Shown: positions 1-7,969 of the stretch, piece by piece
Position numbering within the stretch: position 1 is the first letter of the stretch
Layout: every line of letters starts with the position of its first letter
Origin: JAJRZL01 sp964557855
Lineage (GTDB): Bacteria > Zixibacteria > MSB-5A5 > GN15 > FEB-12
DNA length: 64,000 nucleotides
Direction of reading: 5' to 3'
Assembly (NCBI GenBank): GCA_964557855.1
Contig: CAZLBP010000006.1
Span: 62,001-126,000 of the forward strand
Translations under genes and position numbers: made by a program
The notes under the pieces: model-generated
What the model was told of the DNA's origin: nothing
Database searches by the model: none
Seen by the model: the letters and a program-made list of their open reading frames with translations, nothing else

Positions 1-647
1 TTCTGCCCCATTCTTCTCAGCCCCGAGAACAACGCCGCCAACGAATCTTCAATCTAACCGAAAAGCTCGAAAACACCTATATCCGGCGTCTGGTGTCGTC
101 CTTCTGGGAAGATACGGCTTTCTTCGAGCGATTCATCGATGCTCCGGCCGGCAAACTGTGGCATCATGCCTTTGTTGGGGGGCTCGCGGAACATTCGACC
201 AACGTCGCCGAGCTGACCATGCAGGTCGGCTCCAACTACGATTTCCTGAACAGGGACTACCTCATTTTCGGAGGACTGCTGCACGATATCGGCAAAGTGG
301 ATACCTATTCTACGGCGGCCACCATCGACTACACCGATTCCGGCCGACTCGTGGGACATATCTGTATCGCTGACAATTGGATCGTTAATAACGCCGGCAA
401 AATAGACGATTTCCCGCCCAAGCTCCTGACCAAATTGCGCCATCTCATTCTCTCGCATCAGGGCGAGTTCGAGACACCGGTCAAGCCAATGATGCCCGAG
501 GCGTTCGTCATCTACTACTGCGACGAAATCGATTCCAAACTGGGCGCGATCGACCGCATCCGGACCCGATTGGAAAGGCCGGGGTGGTCTGAATTCGTTA
601 AACTACTCGATAGATTTCTCTACTTTGACAAGGGAACCGAAGAGTGA
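1..647 (+). CDS. HD-domain 3'-5' exoribonuclease, YhaM-like (5' end outside window)
   Basis: The reading frame is open from the first base (visible from codon 3), so the gene starts outside the window; a GTG at 93 is only an internal codon. The 214 visible residues form an HD phosphohydrolase domain: WHHAFVGGLAEHS, then GLLHDIGK, then LILSHQGEFETPV followed by a helix with DEIDSKLGA. This order and the PAGKLWHHAF start match the C-terminal HD domain of YhaM-family RNases, which trim RNA 3' ends; the N-terminal OB domain would lie upstream. The stop overlaps the GTG start of the next ABC gene by four bases, so the two are probably cotranscribed. Another HD hydrolase of the same class cannot be excluded. 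Confidence 0.8.
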   Translation, partial: LPHSSQPREQRRQRIFNLTEKLENTYIRRLVSSFWEDTAFFERFIDAPAGKLWHHAFVGGLAEHSTNVAELTMQVGSNYDFLNRDYLIFGGLLHDIGKVDTYSTAATIDYTDSGRLVGHICIADNWIVNNAGKIDDFPPKLLTKLRHLILSHQGEFETPVKPMMPEAFVIYYCDEIDSKLGAIDRIRTRLERPGWSEFVKLLDRFLYFDKGTEE

Positions 648-1372
648 CCGCTGAAACGGCAACGGAACCGCTCCTGGACGTGCGGGGAGTATCCCGAGAG
701 ATTCAGGACAGGACGATTGTCGACAACATCATTTTTTCGTTCGAAGCCGGGCGCATCTACACGATTATCGGACCCTCCGGAGCCGGAAAATCATCGGTGT
801 TGCGGCTCCTGAACCGTCTCGATGAACCGACGTCCGGCGACATCCTCTTCCACGGCGTCTCCACGGCCGAACTCGACCCCTGTGGCATGCGCTGCAAAAT
901 CGGATACCTGTTCCAGACACCACATATGTTTCCCGGCTCCGTACGCGACAATTTGTTGTACGCCGAGTGCTCCCTGCAATCGGATGACATAGAAAGGTTG
1001 ATGGAACAAGTCCAGATAGACCCATCGATGATCGACACCGATGCCTCTTCGCTCTCGGTCGGTCAGCAGCAGCGAGTGGCCCTGGGCAGGCTCCTGGCCA
1101 CCAACCCCGAGATCGCTCTCCTGGACGAACCGACCTCCGCTCTTGACCCCAGTTACACGGAACTGATCGAAAATACTATATTGTCAATTATAGACTGCTG
1201 CGACCTGACGGTGGTTATGGTCACTCACAATCCGGAACAAGCGCTGCGGATGGGCGGGCATACGCTATTGATGGTGGCCGGGCAGCTGGTCGAGGACGGC
1301 TCACCCGAACAACTGATACGAAACCCGTTGTCGGAACTGGGACAATTATATCGGGATAAGAGACTGAGATGA
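644..1372 (+). CDS. fetA: ABC transporter ATP-binding protein, FetA-like
   Basis: ABC ATPase of 242 residues with Walker A GPSGAGKSS at about residues 43-51, a Q-loop in LFQTPHMFPG, the signature LSVGQQQRV near residue 137, Walker B IALLDEPTSALDP and the switch His in VTHNPEQAL. It starts with GTG, overlapping the stop of the HD gene by four bases. Its stop overlaps the ATG of the UPF0014-type permease, which is the gene order of the E. coli fetAB (ybbLM) pair. FetAB is reported as an iron exporter that protects against oxidative stress. Assignment to that pair rests on the partner permease, because the ATPase alone resembles PstB and other small importer or exporter ATPases. Confidence 0.8.
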   Translation: MTAETATEPLLDVRGVSREIQDRTIVDNIIFSFEAGRIYTIIGPSGAGKSSVLRLLNRLDEPTSGDILFHGVSTAELDPCGMRCKIGYLFQTPHMFPGSVRDNLLYAECSLQSDDIERLMEQVQIDPSMIDTDASSLSVGQQQRVALGRLLATNPEIALLDEPTSALDPSYTELIENTILSIIDCCDLTVVMVTHNPEQALRMGGHTLLMVAGQLVEDGSPEQLIRNPLSELGQLYRDKRLR

Positions 1373-2124
1373 CGTCGCCGGGCTACATACAGGTGGCCCT
1401 CGGGCTGGTGCTGGTGGCGCTTTCGATCGGCATCGCCCGCTACTGGAGAATCCCGGTAGCCAAAGAAATGGCTCTGGGATCGGTGCGCTCGTTCATACAG
1501 CTCGTGGCGGTCGGCTATGCTCTGGAGTTCATCTTTAATCTCGAGTCCGTGCCGCTCATAATTCTGGCTATCCTGGTAATGATTACCGTCGGCGCCCATG
1601 CCGCCTCCGGCAGAGTAAAAAACCTCAAGCGAGGCTTTCTCATTTCTTTTGTCGCTATGACATCAGGCTCACTGGTCACCCTGGCCATTATGCTGGTCAT
1701 TGATATTATCCCGTTCGAGGCCCGCTACGTGATCCCCTTGGGCGGCATGATTATCAGCAACTCGATGAATGCCTCGGCGCTGTGCGTGACTCGACTCACG
1801 GCCGATGTTCGCAATTCGAAACTGGCCATCGAGAGCGCTCTGGCATTGGGTAAAAGCTGGTACGCAGCGACTCTCGAGATGCAGAGAGAGGCCTCAATCG
1901 CGGGCATGCTGTCGATTCTGAACTTCATGAAAACGGTCGGCATAGTGGCATTGCCGGGGGCAATGACCGGTATGATTCTTGGCGGGGCTGATCCCCTGGA
2001 AGCGGTGCTGTTGCAGATCATTGTTGCTTATATGCTCCTGTCGGCAGTTACGATTACGTCGATTGTCACGGTTCATCTGACCGTCCACCGTTTCTTCACT
2101 CGCTCGCACCAATTGCATTACTGA
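1369..2124 (+). CDS. fetB: UPF0014 family ABC permease, FetB-like
   Basis: Polytopic inner-membrane protein of 251 residues with about seven hydrophobic segments. It carries the family's characteristic cytoplasmic motifs: VRSFIQLVAVGYAL near residue 40, PLGGMIISNSMNA near residue 125 and a stretch beginning LPGAMTGMILGG near residue 197. It is the membrane half of the FetAB-type transporter with the ATPase encoded just before it (four-base overlap). In E. coli the pair exports iron; the substrate here is inferred from the family. The next downstream gene is the tRNA, so the transcription unit probably ends here, but I see no strong intrinsic terminator. Confidence 0.82.
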   Translation: MTSPGYIQVALGLVLVALSIGIARYWRIPVAKEMALGSVRSFIQLVAVGYALEFIFNLESVPLIILAILVMITVGAHAASGRVKNLKRGFLISFVAMTSGSLVTLAIMLVIDIIPFEARYVIPLGGMIISNSMNASALCVTRLTADVRNSKLAIESALALGKSWYAATLEMQREASIAGMLSILNFMKTVGIVALPGAMTGMILGGADPLEAVLLQIIVAYMLLSAVTITSIVTVHLTVHRFFTRSHQLHY

Positions 2125-2164
2125 GCCATCCGTGTAGTCAACCGGCACTCACGTTGACTCATGG

Positions 2165-2244
2165 TAAAAGGTAACAGTAGGGCCGGAGTCGCTGCGCGTT
2201 GCCTCATAATAAAAGGTAACTATAGGTTCAGAGTCGTTGCCTCA
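2165..2244. repeat. imperfect tandem direct repeat (two units)
   Basis: Two adjacent units begin TAAAAGGTAAC (2165 and 2210) and end GTTGCCTCA, with GAGTCG shared in between. The first unit is about 42 bases and the second about 35, the difference lying in the middle. It sits between fetB and tRNA-Ser. No function is evident; it looks like a local duplication. Confidence 0.6.
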
Positions 2245-2401
2245 CATCGGAGGTAAGCGACAATTTAGAGCTTGAGTTTTATGTGAATTCGTGTACTTTA
2301 GTGAAGCTCCGAAAACGGGGCTTGCTTTGGGAACCGTCGCGCTACGAATACAGCGCCCGATTCTCTTTGCAGGCCCATTGTGCGGGGTCGATTTCTGAAC
2401 C

Positions 2402-2487
2402 GGAGAGGTGGCCGAGCGGCTGAAGGCGCACGCCTGGAAAGTGTGTATAGGTAACCCCTATCCAGGGTTCGAATCCCTGCCTCTCCG
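2402..2487 (+). tRNA. tRNA-Ser(GGA)
   Basis: An 86-base cloverleaf. The acceptor stem GGAGAGG (2402-2408) pairs with CCTCTCC (2480-2486), with discriminator G at 2487, as expected for serine tRNA. The D arm contains GGCCGAGCGGCTGAAGG. The anticodon stem CACGC/GTGTG encloses loop CTGGAAA with anticodon GGA, reading UCC and UCU. A long variable arm (class II) follows, then a T arm with GGTTCGAATCC. The 3' CCA is not encoded. Folded by eye; the stems are unambiguous. Confidence 0.97.
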
Positions 2488-2619
2488 CTTTTGTTCGTCG
2501 TAATCATAGAGGTGGTAGCTTATGTTAAACAGTACTCATACCGCGAGGCAAAGAAAAACCCACCTGAAATTTGGGGCACCCGTGCTGGTTCACCTGACGG
2601 CACGAAAAAACGAGAGGTA

Positions 2620-2810
2620 GGTCTGAAGCGGACCCTCCCTGCAGATCACTGTGTGGCCGCGATCTGTGATCGCGGAAGAACCGGGATCGGAGATCCCGGC
2701 CACATAACAGTGGCAGGCTACTTCGACGCCGAGTGTTTCGGTCCAACATTGCCCGGACAAGTGTCCGGGACGCCCGGCTTATTACTTCGTGAGAGTAATA
2801 ACCTGGTAAC
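2620..2810. repeat. palindromic intergenic repeat cluster, including a dual-hairpin GTGTGGCC element
   Basis: The 415-base space between tRNA-Ser and the minus-strand lipoprotein shows no convincing gene. It holds a degenerate GGTCTGAAGCGGACC hairpin (about 2622-2643). At 2651-2705 is an element bounded by GTGTGGCC and GGCCACAT that contains two perfect hairpins, CCGCGATC/GATCGCGG and CCGGGATC/GATCCCGG. Further palindromes lie near 2752-2772 (CCCGGACAAGTGTCCGGG) and 2778-2803 (TTATTACT/AGTAATAA). The 2651-2705 element recurs in inverted orientation at 43159-43214, and its second half recurs near 31675. Confidence 0.75.
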
Positions 2811-2902
2811 CCGCGTCAATAGGTCAGCCATTGATTTGAGACAGTGTGAAACGTGTCGATCCAGGCCGGCCAGTTCAGGGGCGGTTCGTAATGGTAGGAG
2901 TC

Positions 2903-3595
2903 CTACACGAATACCGAATCGTCTTGTACCATTATGTAGCAGATCTTTGTATGTATCGAGAAGGGTCGGTGGAAGTCGAAAAAGTACTTATGCATGTCTC
3001 CCTCATAGAACGGCATTATTATTGATTCTACGTCCCCCAATAGCCATGGGAATGAACCCATCACACCCGGGAAGTCGCTGAAGTAAGGTTGCACTTTCCT
3101 GGCATTCAGTCGGCCGTGGAAGTAGGCCACCACCCATAGGTTGTCTCCGTGCGACATGTCGACCACCGAATCGATTCGAAGTGAATCGGCAAGCTCGTTC
3201 CAGGCATCGTGGCTACCGAATAGAACCGCCTTATGAACGGCGACGCTGTCGAACCAGACGATCAGCCGGCTTTCTTTCCAGTAGAAGTAGAAGCCGATCT
3301 CGAAATCGGTTCCTAGTGGCCACAGATCTGCCTCGATTGGATCATCCCATATCTCGATGGAATCCCCCAACTGCTCTCTGATCAAGTCAAGGTCGGCTTT
3401 GATTTCATTATACAGACCAAGCGGAGCCACCACACTGTCGGCCAGGTACATGGCCATCAGTTCGGCAGTCTCATCTTCAAGTGGTGTCAATTCCCATGTT
3501 CCTTTGAGTGGCTCGTCCGGAGCAGTAGGATTGTCATCGCCGCAGGCGAGACTGAGAATGACCGAGAATAGTACAACAGCGGCTATTTTCTTCAT
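2903..3595 (-). CDS. predicted lipoprotein of unknown function
   Basis: A 230-residue protein starting MKKIAAVVLFSVIL with lipobox LSLAC and CGDD after the modified Cys, typical of exported lipoproteins in this lineage. The ATG at 3595 was chosen over one 12 codons upstream because GGGAG sits just before it and the signal peptide then has normal length. After a short linker (NPTAPDEPLKGTWEL) the mature part begins like a lipocalin-type 'GTWELT' domain and is rich in acidic and aromatic residues. It is a single gene flanked by a tRNA and by a divergent membrane protein. I do not recognise the family beyond the lipoprotein signal. Confidence 0.7.
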   Translation of the reverse strand: MKKIAAVVLFSVILSLACGDDNPTAPDEPLKGTWELTPLEDETAELMAMYLADSVVAPLGLYNEIKADLDLIREQLGDSIEIWDDPIEADLWPLGTDFEIGFYFYWKESRLIVWFDSVAVHKAVLFGSHDAWNELADSLRIDSVVDMSHGDNLWVVAYFHGRLNARKVQPYFSDFPGVMGSFPWLLGDVESIIMPFYEGDMHKYFFDFHRPFSIHTKICYIMVQDDSVFV

Positions 3596-3815
3596 TGGCA
3601 ACTCCCGTAGATTGTTTTTAAATATAGGCAAATCTGTCCGCTTGTCAAGCGGTAAGTGACGGCTATGTAACTGCTTGAGTATGAAAATCTTATAGGGCCA
3701 CCACAGTCTATTTTCAAAAAACCGTAATATAATAGTACAAACAATAAAATACTTGACAAAACAACATTATATATTATCATACATCACAACAACCCAATGA
3801 ACGGGAGTTTGGTGT

Positions 3816-4613
3816 ATGAAGCTGTTGTCGTTTGAGTTCTTTCCGACCCTCCAGAATCGGGAGGAGTTCTTTGATAAGATCACGCAAGAATCCGGGGCGG
3901 CCACAAGAATAATCAGTCAGTACCTAATGTTCTGTATCCTCGCGTTCCTGTACGGCGTCGTTATGGGAAGTTATCATAGTGTGCTTCAGGCGGTTGCAGC
4001 CGGGGGCAAGGTAGTCGTGCTGTTCGGGCTGGCTCTTGTTATCTGTTTTCCCGCATTCTTCATTATTCAGTACATAATGGGCTCGAAGCTCAAGCTGTTT
4101 CAGATGGTCTCGATCATTCTGTCGGGTTTCATCCTGACAGCCGCCATTATGCTGTCTTTCGCGCCGATCATAGTCTTTTTCCTGCTGACGGGCGGCAATT
4201 ACTACTTTCTGCAACTGCTGCACATCGCCGTTTTTGTGCTATCCGGTGTGTTCGGGATGAAGACAATCGTCGATGCGCTCAAGTATTCCTGCGAGAAGAA
4301 GAACATCTACCCGCAGATGGGGGTGGTGGTGTTTCGGTTCTGGGTTATTATCATGGCGTTTGTCGGCATCCAACTGGCCTGGAACCTTCGGCCGTTCCTC
4401 GGCGATCGCGGGCAGCCGTTCGAGCTGTTTCGCGAGTACGAGGGGAACTTCTATGCGGCGCTGATATACTCCGCCAAGAAACTGGTCGAAGAGGACACCA
4501 ATCCGGGAGAAGACACCCGGTCCCAGTCCTCTCAGTTCAAAACGCAGGATGAATCCGCCCTAGACAGCGTCGCGACCGACTCCGCCCTGCAAATATACTT
4601 CGGGACCGAATAA
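3816..4613 (+). CDS. five-helix membrane protein of unknown function
   Basis: 265 residues. An amphipathic N-terminus is followed by five clear hydrophobic segments at about 33-56, 63-89, 96-123, 129-152 and 168-190, then a soluble acidic, Ser/Gln-rich tail of about 65 residues. The first residues, including NREEFFDKI, precede the membrane part. I recognise no enzymatic motif; the layout recalls Yip1/YIF-type small polytopic proteins, but that is only a resemblance. The start at 3816 follows GGGAGTTTGGTGT. A small DNA-binding protein gene starts seven bases after its stop, so the two are likely one operon. Confidence 0.75.
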   Translation: MKLLSFEFFPTLQNREEFFDKITQESGAATRIISQYLMFCILAFLYGVVMGSYHSVLQAVAAGGKVVVLFGLALVICFPAFFIIQYIMGSKLKLFQMVSIILSGFILTAAIMLSFAPIIVFFLLTGGNYYFLQLLHIAVFVLSGVFGMKTIVDALKYSCEKKNIYPQMGVVVFRFWVIIMAFVGIQLAWNLRPFLGDRGQPFELFREYEGNFYAALIYSAKKLVEEDTNPGEDTRSQSSQFKTQDESALDSVATDSALQIYFGTE

Positions 4614-4620
4614 GCCACCG

Positions 4621-4848
4621 ATGAAAACGGACATCATGACACTTGAAGAAGTGGCGGCCTACCTCAAGGTGAAACCGCAGACGATCTACACCTGGGCGCA
4701 GGAGAAGCGGATTCCGGCGGCCAAGCTGGGCAAGGAATGGCGGTTCAAGAAGTCGCTGATCGACCAATGGTACCTGACACATATAGACAAAAAGTTCGAC
4801 GATGTCATTGAGCTGTGGCGGTTGAATAATGATGAGGAGGGGGAGTGA
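4621..4848 (+). CDS. excisionase-family helix-turn-helix DNA-binding protein
   Basis: 75 residues. LEEVAAYLKVKPQTIYTWAQ forms the helix-turn-helix, followed by the basic wing KRIPAAKLGKEWRFKK, the pattern of the excisionase/MerR-like (HTH_17) family. These proteins bind DNA as small monofunctional regulators or as excisionases. There is no integrase or phage gene here, so a regulatory role is more likely. It starts seven bases after the membrane protein gene and probably shares its transcript. The C-terminal 20 residues are acidic and could be a short interaction tail. Confidence 0.85.
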   Translation: MKTDIMTLEEVAAYLKVKPQTIYTWAQEKRIPAAKLGKEWRFKKSLIDQWYLTHIDKKFDDVIELWRLNNDEEGE

Positions 4849-4884
4849 GTGGCGGCGACCCCATGTGACCGCCCGTTCTGAGGG

Positions 4885-5070
4885 TACCCACATAGGGGTA
4901 CCCCTACAAGACTCCTCCCTTGGGTCAGGACCCTTGTAGTCCTGACTTTTAGTGGACAACTCGCGAACTGTCCCTACGGGAGACCGGATTCCTGCCCACC
5001 TTTGGCGGACCTGAGCGGCCTTCGCAGGAGTGACAGGTACCGGATGGCAGGTCCGAAGCGGACCTGCCCT
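4885..5070. repeat. intergenic palindrome cluster
   Basis: The 357-base gap before the suf regulator begins with repeats. GGGTACC/GGTACCC lies near 4882-4908. A sequence of the dispersed 'GACAGTTCGCGAACTGTCCCTACGGGAG' type and a decayed copy of the 'attcctgcc...ggcaggagtgaca' repeat lie at 4955-5035. A perfect hairpin GGCAGGTCCG-aag-CGGACCTGCC lies at 5046-5068. Relatives of these occur throughout the window. The rest of the gap is the suf promoter. Confidence 0.75.
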
Positions 5071-5116
5071 ACATAATGCAGGACATCGGGGAACAATTCT
5101 ATTAATAACCAGTTTA

Positions 5117-5155
5117 ACAAAAATACTTTACATATTTGTAATGTTTTTGTATAAT
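5117..5155 (+). promoter_or_regulatory. suf operon promoter with overlapping palindromic operator
   Basis: TTTACA at 5127-5132 and TATAAT at 5150-5155, separated by 17 bases, form a near-perfect housekeeping promoter about 50 bases before the Rrf2 start codon. An imperfect inverted repeat with arms ACAAAAA (5117-5123) and TTTTTGT (5144-5150), centred near 5133, covers the -35 box and spacer. Inference: this is the operator at which the Rrf2 protein represses its own operon when it can carry a cluster, as is known for IscR/SufR-type regulators. Confidence 0.75.
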
Positions 5156-5205
5156 GGTTAAACGCGCTGCATTTTGGTTTATTTTGCGGCGAGAAGAGGA
5201 TTACG

Positions 5206-5748
5206 ATGAGAATATCGTCGCTGGAAGAATACGGATTACGATGCCTGCTGGCGCTGGCCCGCGAAGGTCAGGGGAAGCAGCTCTCGATCTCGGAAATCGC
5301 TGAGATGGAAGGGCTTTCCATGCCGTATGCATCGAAACTGCTCTCGATTCTGCGCAAAGCGGAACTGGTCGAGGCGGTTCGCGGTCGCGGCGGCGGCTTC
5401 TGTATCAGCCGGGACCCGGGCGAGATCACGCTACTCGATGTGCTGACGGCGCTCGGCGGTCCCATTCTGGACCCCGACCACTGCAACCGGTTTACCGGGC
5501 AGTTGGATACATGCGTACACACGATCGATGGGTGCTCAGTCCATGGCGTGCTGGATAGCCTGGCGGGCTATATCAGCGACTTGCTGTCCCAGACGACGCT
5601 TGAGGATCTGGTTCGAATGGGACAGGCTAACAAAGCGCGGCGCATGAGTATTATTCCGGCGGAATCGCTGCTTTCGGATTCACCGGGTCCGGAAGACGAT
5701 AAAGATAAAGTGAAAAAAGATGTTTCCAGCTATAAACAGTCATTGTGA
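5206..5748 (+). CDS. Rrf2 family iron-sulfur-responsive regulator of the suf operon
   Basis: 180 residues. The N-terminal winged helix MRISSLEEYGLRCLLALA...ISEIAEMEGLS...YASKLLSILRKAELV, with wing VRGRGGGF, is typical of Rrf2 proteins. Cluster-ligand candidates are Cys93, Cys103, Cys110 and His113. IscR uses Cys92/98/104 and His107, so the ligand set is conserved but the spacing (9 and 6 residues instead of 5 and 5) differs. A charged 40-residue C-terminal tail is extra. Being first in the operon, 13 bases before sufC, points to control of Fe-S assembly. Whether it binds [2Fe-2S] or [4Fe-4S] cannot be read from the sequence. Confidence 0.9.
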   Translation: MRISSLEEYGLRCLLALAREGQGKQLSISEIAEMEGLSMPYASKLLSILRKAELVEAVRGRGGGFCISRDPGEITLLDVLTALGGPILDPDHCNRFTGQLDTCVHTIDGCSVHGVLDSLAGYISDLLSQTTLEDLVRMGQANKARRMSIIPAESLLSDSPGPEDDKDKVKKDVSSYKQSL

Positions 5749-5761
5749 GGATTACTGAAGT

Positions 5762-6532
5762 ATGTCACAGAGTAAACCCTTGTTTGAATTCAAGAATATA
5801 CATGTTGCCGTTGAAGGCAACGAAGTCGTCAATGACGTTTCACTGACAATCAATCGCGGTGAAGTGCATGCGATTATGGGGCCAAACGGCTCCGGCAAGT
5901 CGTCACTATCGAATGCCCTGATGGGGCACCCGTCGTACGAAATCACCAAGGGTGAGGCGTATTTGGACGGGCAAAGTGTACTGGAAATGGAGGCTGATGA
6001 GCGCTCCCGCGCCGGTTTGTTCCTGGCGTTCCAGTATCCGGTGGCGATTCCGGGCGTTACGGTTGCCAATTTCATGCGAGCGGCACTGAAGTCACATCGC
6101 GGCAAGGACGCCGATATAACCGATTTTCGGAAGCTGTTTCTGGCCGAGATGAAAGAACTCTCAATTGACAGGTCTTTCGCCACCCGGTATATGAATGAGG
6201 GCTTCTCCGGCGGCGAGAAGAAGCGAATCGAGATTCTCCAGATGGCCATGCTTCAGCCGAAGATGGCGCTTCTGGATGAAACGGATTCCGGGCTGGATAT
6301 CGACGCGCTCAAGACCGTCTCCGAGGGCATCAACCGGTTTCATGATGAAACCAACAGCTTGTTGTTGGTGACGCACTATCAACGCCTGCTGAACTATGTG
6401 AAGCCGGATTTTGTGCATGTCATGTATCGCGGTCGGCTGGTTAAATCCGGCGGAGCGGAACTGGCCCTGCAGCTCGAGGAAAAGGGCTACGATTGGGTGG
6501 AACGTGAACTACCTCAGGCAACGGAGGTGTAA
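5762..6532 (+). CDS. sufC: SUF complex ATPase SufC
   Basis: 256-residue ABC ATPase of the Fe-S assembly scaffold SufBC2D. Walker A is GPNGSGKSS near residue 40, the signature is FSGGEKKRIEILQMA near residue 148, and Walker B continues as LLDETDSGLDIDALK. The acidic D-x-x-S/D-S-G-L-D-I-D-A string is diagnostic of SufC rather than transport ATPases. In the cytoplasm SufC binds SufB and SufD, and ATP hydrolysis opens the scaffold for cluster assembly. It is followed by sufB two bases after the stop. Length and motifs are normal. Confidence 0.97.
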   Translation: MSQSKPLFEFKNIHVAVEGNEVVNDVSLTINRGEVHAIMGPNGSGKSSLSNALMGHPSYEITKGEAYLDGQSVLEMEADERSRAGLFLAFQYPVAIPGVTVANFMRAALKSHRGKDADITDFRKLFLAEMKELSIDRSFATRYMNEGFSGGEKKRIEILQMAMLQPKMALLDETDSGLDIDALKTVSEGINRFHDETNSLLLVTHYQRLLNYVKPDFVHVMYRGRLVKSGGAELALQLEEKGYDWVERELPQATEV

Positions 6533-6534
6533 AT

Positions 6535-7968
6535 ATGACTGATGTGAGTAAACAGAAAAATCGGGACCTGGCCACACTGAACGCCGATTACGCAACGAAG
6601 TACGGCTTTCATGACCCGGTCGACTATTTTCATAAAGGGGCTAAAGGGATCGATCACGAAGTAGTGGAGATGATCTCCCAGATGAAGAAAGAACCGGACT
6701 GGATGCGTCTGCGTCGTCACGAGGCTCTGGACGTGTTTCTCTCCAAGCCGACACCCGGCTGGGGCAACACCAAGCTGCTCGGCGAAATCGACTTCAAGAA
6801 CATCTATTACTTCATGAAGCCGATCGAGGAGCAACAGAAGAGCTGGGATGACGTCCCGGAATACATCAAAAAGACCTTTGATCGTCTGGGTATCCCCGAA
6901 GCGGAGAAGAAGTTTCTCGGCGGTGTTTCCGCCCAGTATGAATCGGAAGTGGTCTACCACTCGATGCAGGAGGACCTGAAGGAACAAGGTGTCTTGTTCC
7001 TCGATATGGACAGCGGGCTGCGGGAGCACCCGGATATAGTCCAAAAGTTCTTCGGTACCGTTATCCCCACCTACGACAATAAGTTCGCCGCGTTGAACAC
7101 GGCGGTCTGGTCCGGTGGCTCGTTCATTTATGTGCCGCCGGGAGTGGATGTCAAGATTCCGCTGCAGGCATATTTCCGCATCAATGCCGAGAACATGGGA
7201 CAGTTCGAGCGGACGTTGATTATCGCCGATAAGGGCTCCCGCATCCACTATATCGAAGGCTGCACGGCACCCGTGTACTCGACCGATTCGCTGCATTCGG
7301 CGGTGGTCGAGTTGATCGCTCTGGATGAAGCGTACATCCGCTACACGACCATCCAGAACTGGTCGCGCAACATTTACAACCTGGTCACCAAGCGCGCCTC
7401 GGCCTACAAGAACGCCACGGTGGAATGGGTGGACGGCAATATCGGTTCACGCCTGACCATGAAATACCCCTGTATTCAGCTGTTGGGTGAAGGCGCCAAG
7501 GGCGAAGTCCTCTCGGTAGCGTTTGCCGGTGTCGACCAGCATCAGGATGCGGGCGCTAAGATGATACATGCCGCGCCGAATACATCGTCGCGGATTACTT
7601 CCAAGTCCATCTCCAAGGATAACGGCCGCGCTTCGTATCGCGGACTGGTCAAGGTGCACAAGAACGCTGTCAACGCCAAAGTATCGGTTGAGTGCGATGC
7701 GCTGTTGATCGGCAAGGAGGCTCGTTCCGATACGTATCCGACGATGGAGATCGACAACGAGCAGGTGCGGGTGGAACACGAGGCCCGTGTATCGAAAGTG
7801 GCCGAAGAACAGTTGTTCTACCTGACCAGCCGCGGGTTGAGTGAAGACGACGCCCGATTGCTGATCGTTAACGGCTTCATGGAGCCCTTTACGAAGGAAC
7901 TGCCCATGGAGTACGCGGTTGAACTGAATCGACTTATCGAACTTGAAATGGAAGGTTCTATAGGCTGA
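6535..7968 (+). CDS. sufB: Fe-S cluster scaffold protein SufB
   Basis: 477 residues, full length for SufB. The N-terminal region (DYATKYGFHDPVDYFHKGAKG, with HEVVEMIS following) and the beta-helix core with YIEGCTAPVYSTDSLH (Cys near 243), NWSRNIYNLVTKR and HAAPNTSSRITSKSISKD are all typical. The C-terminal helices with the family's conserved VEHEARVSKV and LLIVNGFMEPFTKELPMEYA are intact. SufB is the part of SufBC2D on which the cluster is built from SufS/SufU sulfur. The ATG is two bases after sufC, and sufD begins one base after its stop. Confidence 0.97.
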   Translation: MTDVSKQKNRDLATLNADYATKYGFHDPVDYFHKGAKGIDHEVVEMISQMKKEPDWMRLRRHEALDVFLSKPTPGWGNTKLLGEIDFKNIYYFMKPIEEQQKSWDDVPEYIKKTFDRLGIPEAEKKFLGGVSAQYESEVVYHSMQEDLKEQGVLFLDMDSGLREHPDIVQKFFGTVIPTYDNKFAALNTAVWSGGSFIYVPPGVDVKIPLQAYFRINAENMGQFERTLIIADKGSRIHYIEGCTAPVYSTDSLHSAVVELIALDEAYIRYTTIQNWSRNIYNLVTKRASAYKNATVEWVDGNIGSRLTMKYPCIQLLGEGAKGEVLSVAFAGVDQHQDAGAKMIHAAPNTSSRITSKSISKDNGRASYRGLVKVHKNAVNAKVSVECDALLIGKEARSDTYPTMEIDNEQVRVEHEARVSKVAEEQLFYLTSRGLSEDDARLLIVNGFMEPFTKELPMEYAVELNRLIELEMEGSIG

Positions 7969-7969
7969 C

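Noticed and set aside
2298..2507. Minus-strand 69-codon frame containing GEAGIRTLDRGYLYTL
   Set aside because: It is the antisense of tRNA-Ser; the sequence is a well-known false protein produced by translating tRNA genes.
2491..3081. Plus-strand open frame of 196 codons
   Set aside because: It crosses palindromic repeats and then the antisense of the lipoprotein; no protein pattern.
4621..4848. Prophage or integrative element marked by an excisionase
   Set aside because: No integrase, phage genes, tRNA-end duplication or base-composition change nearby; the gene is coupled to a membrane protein gene.
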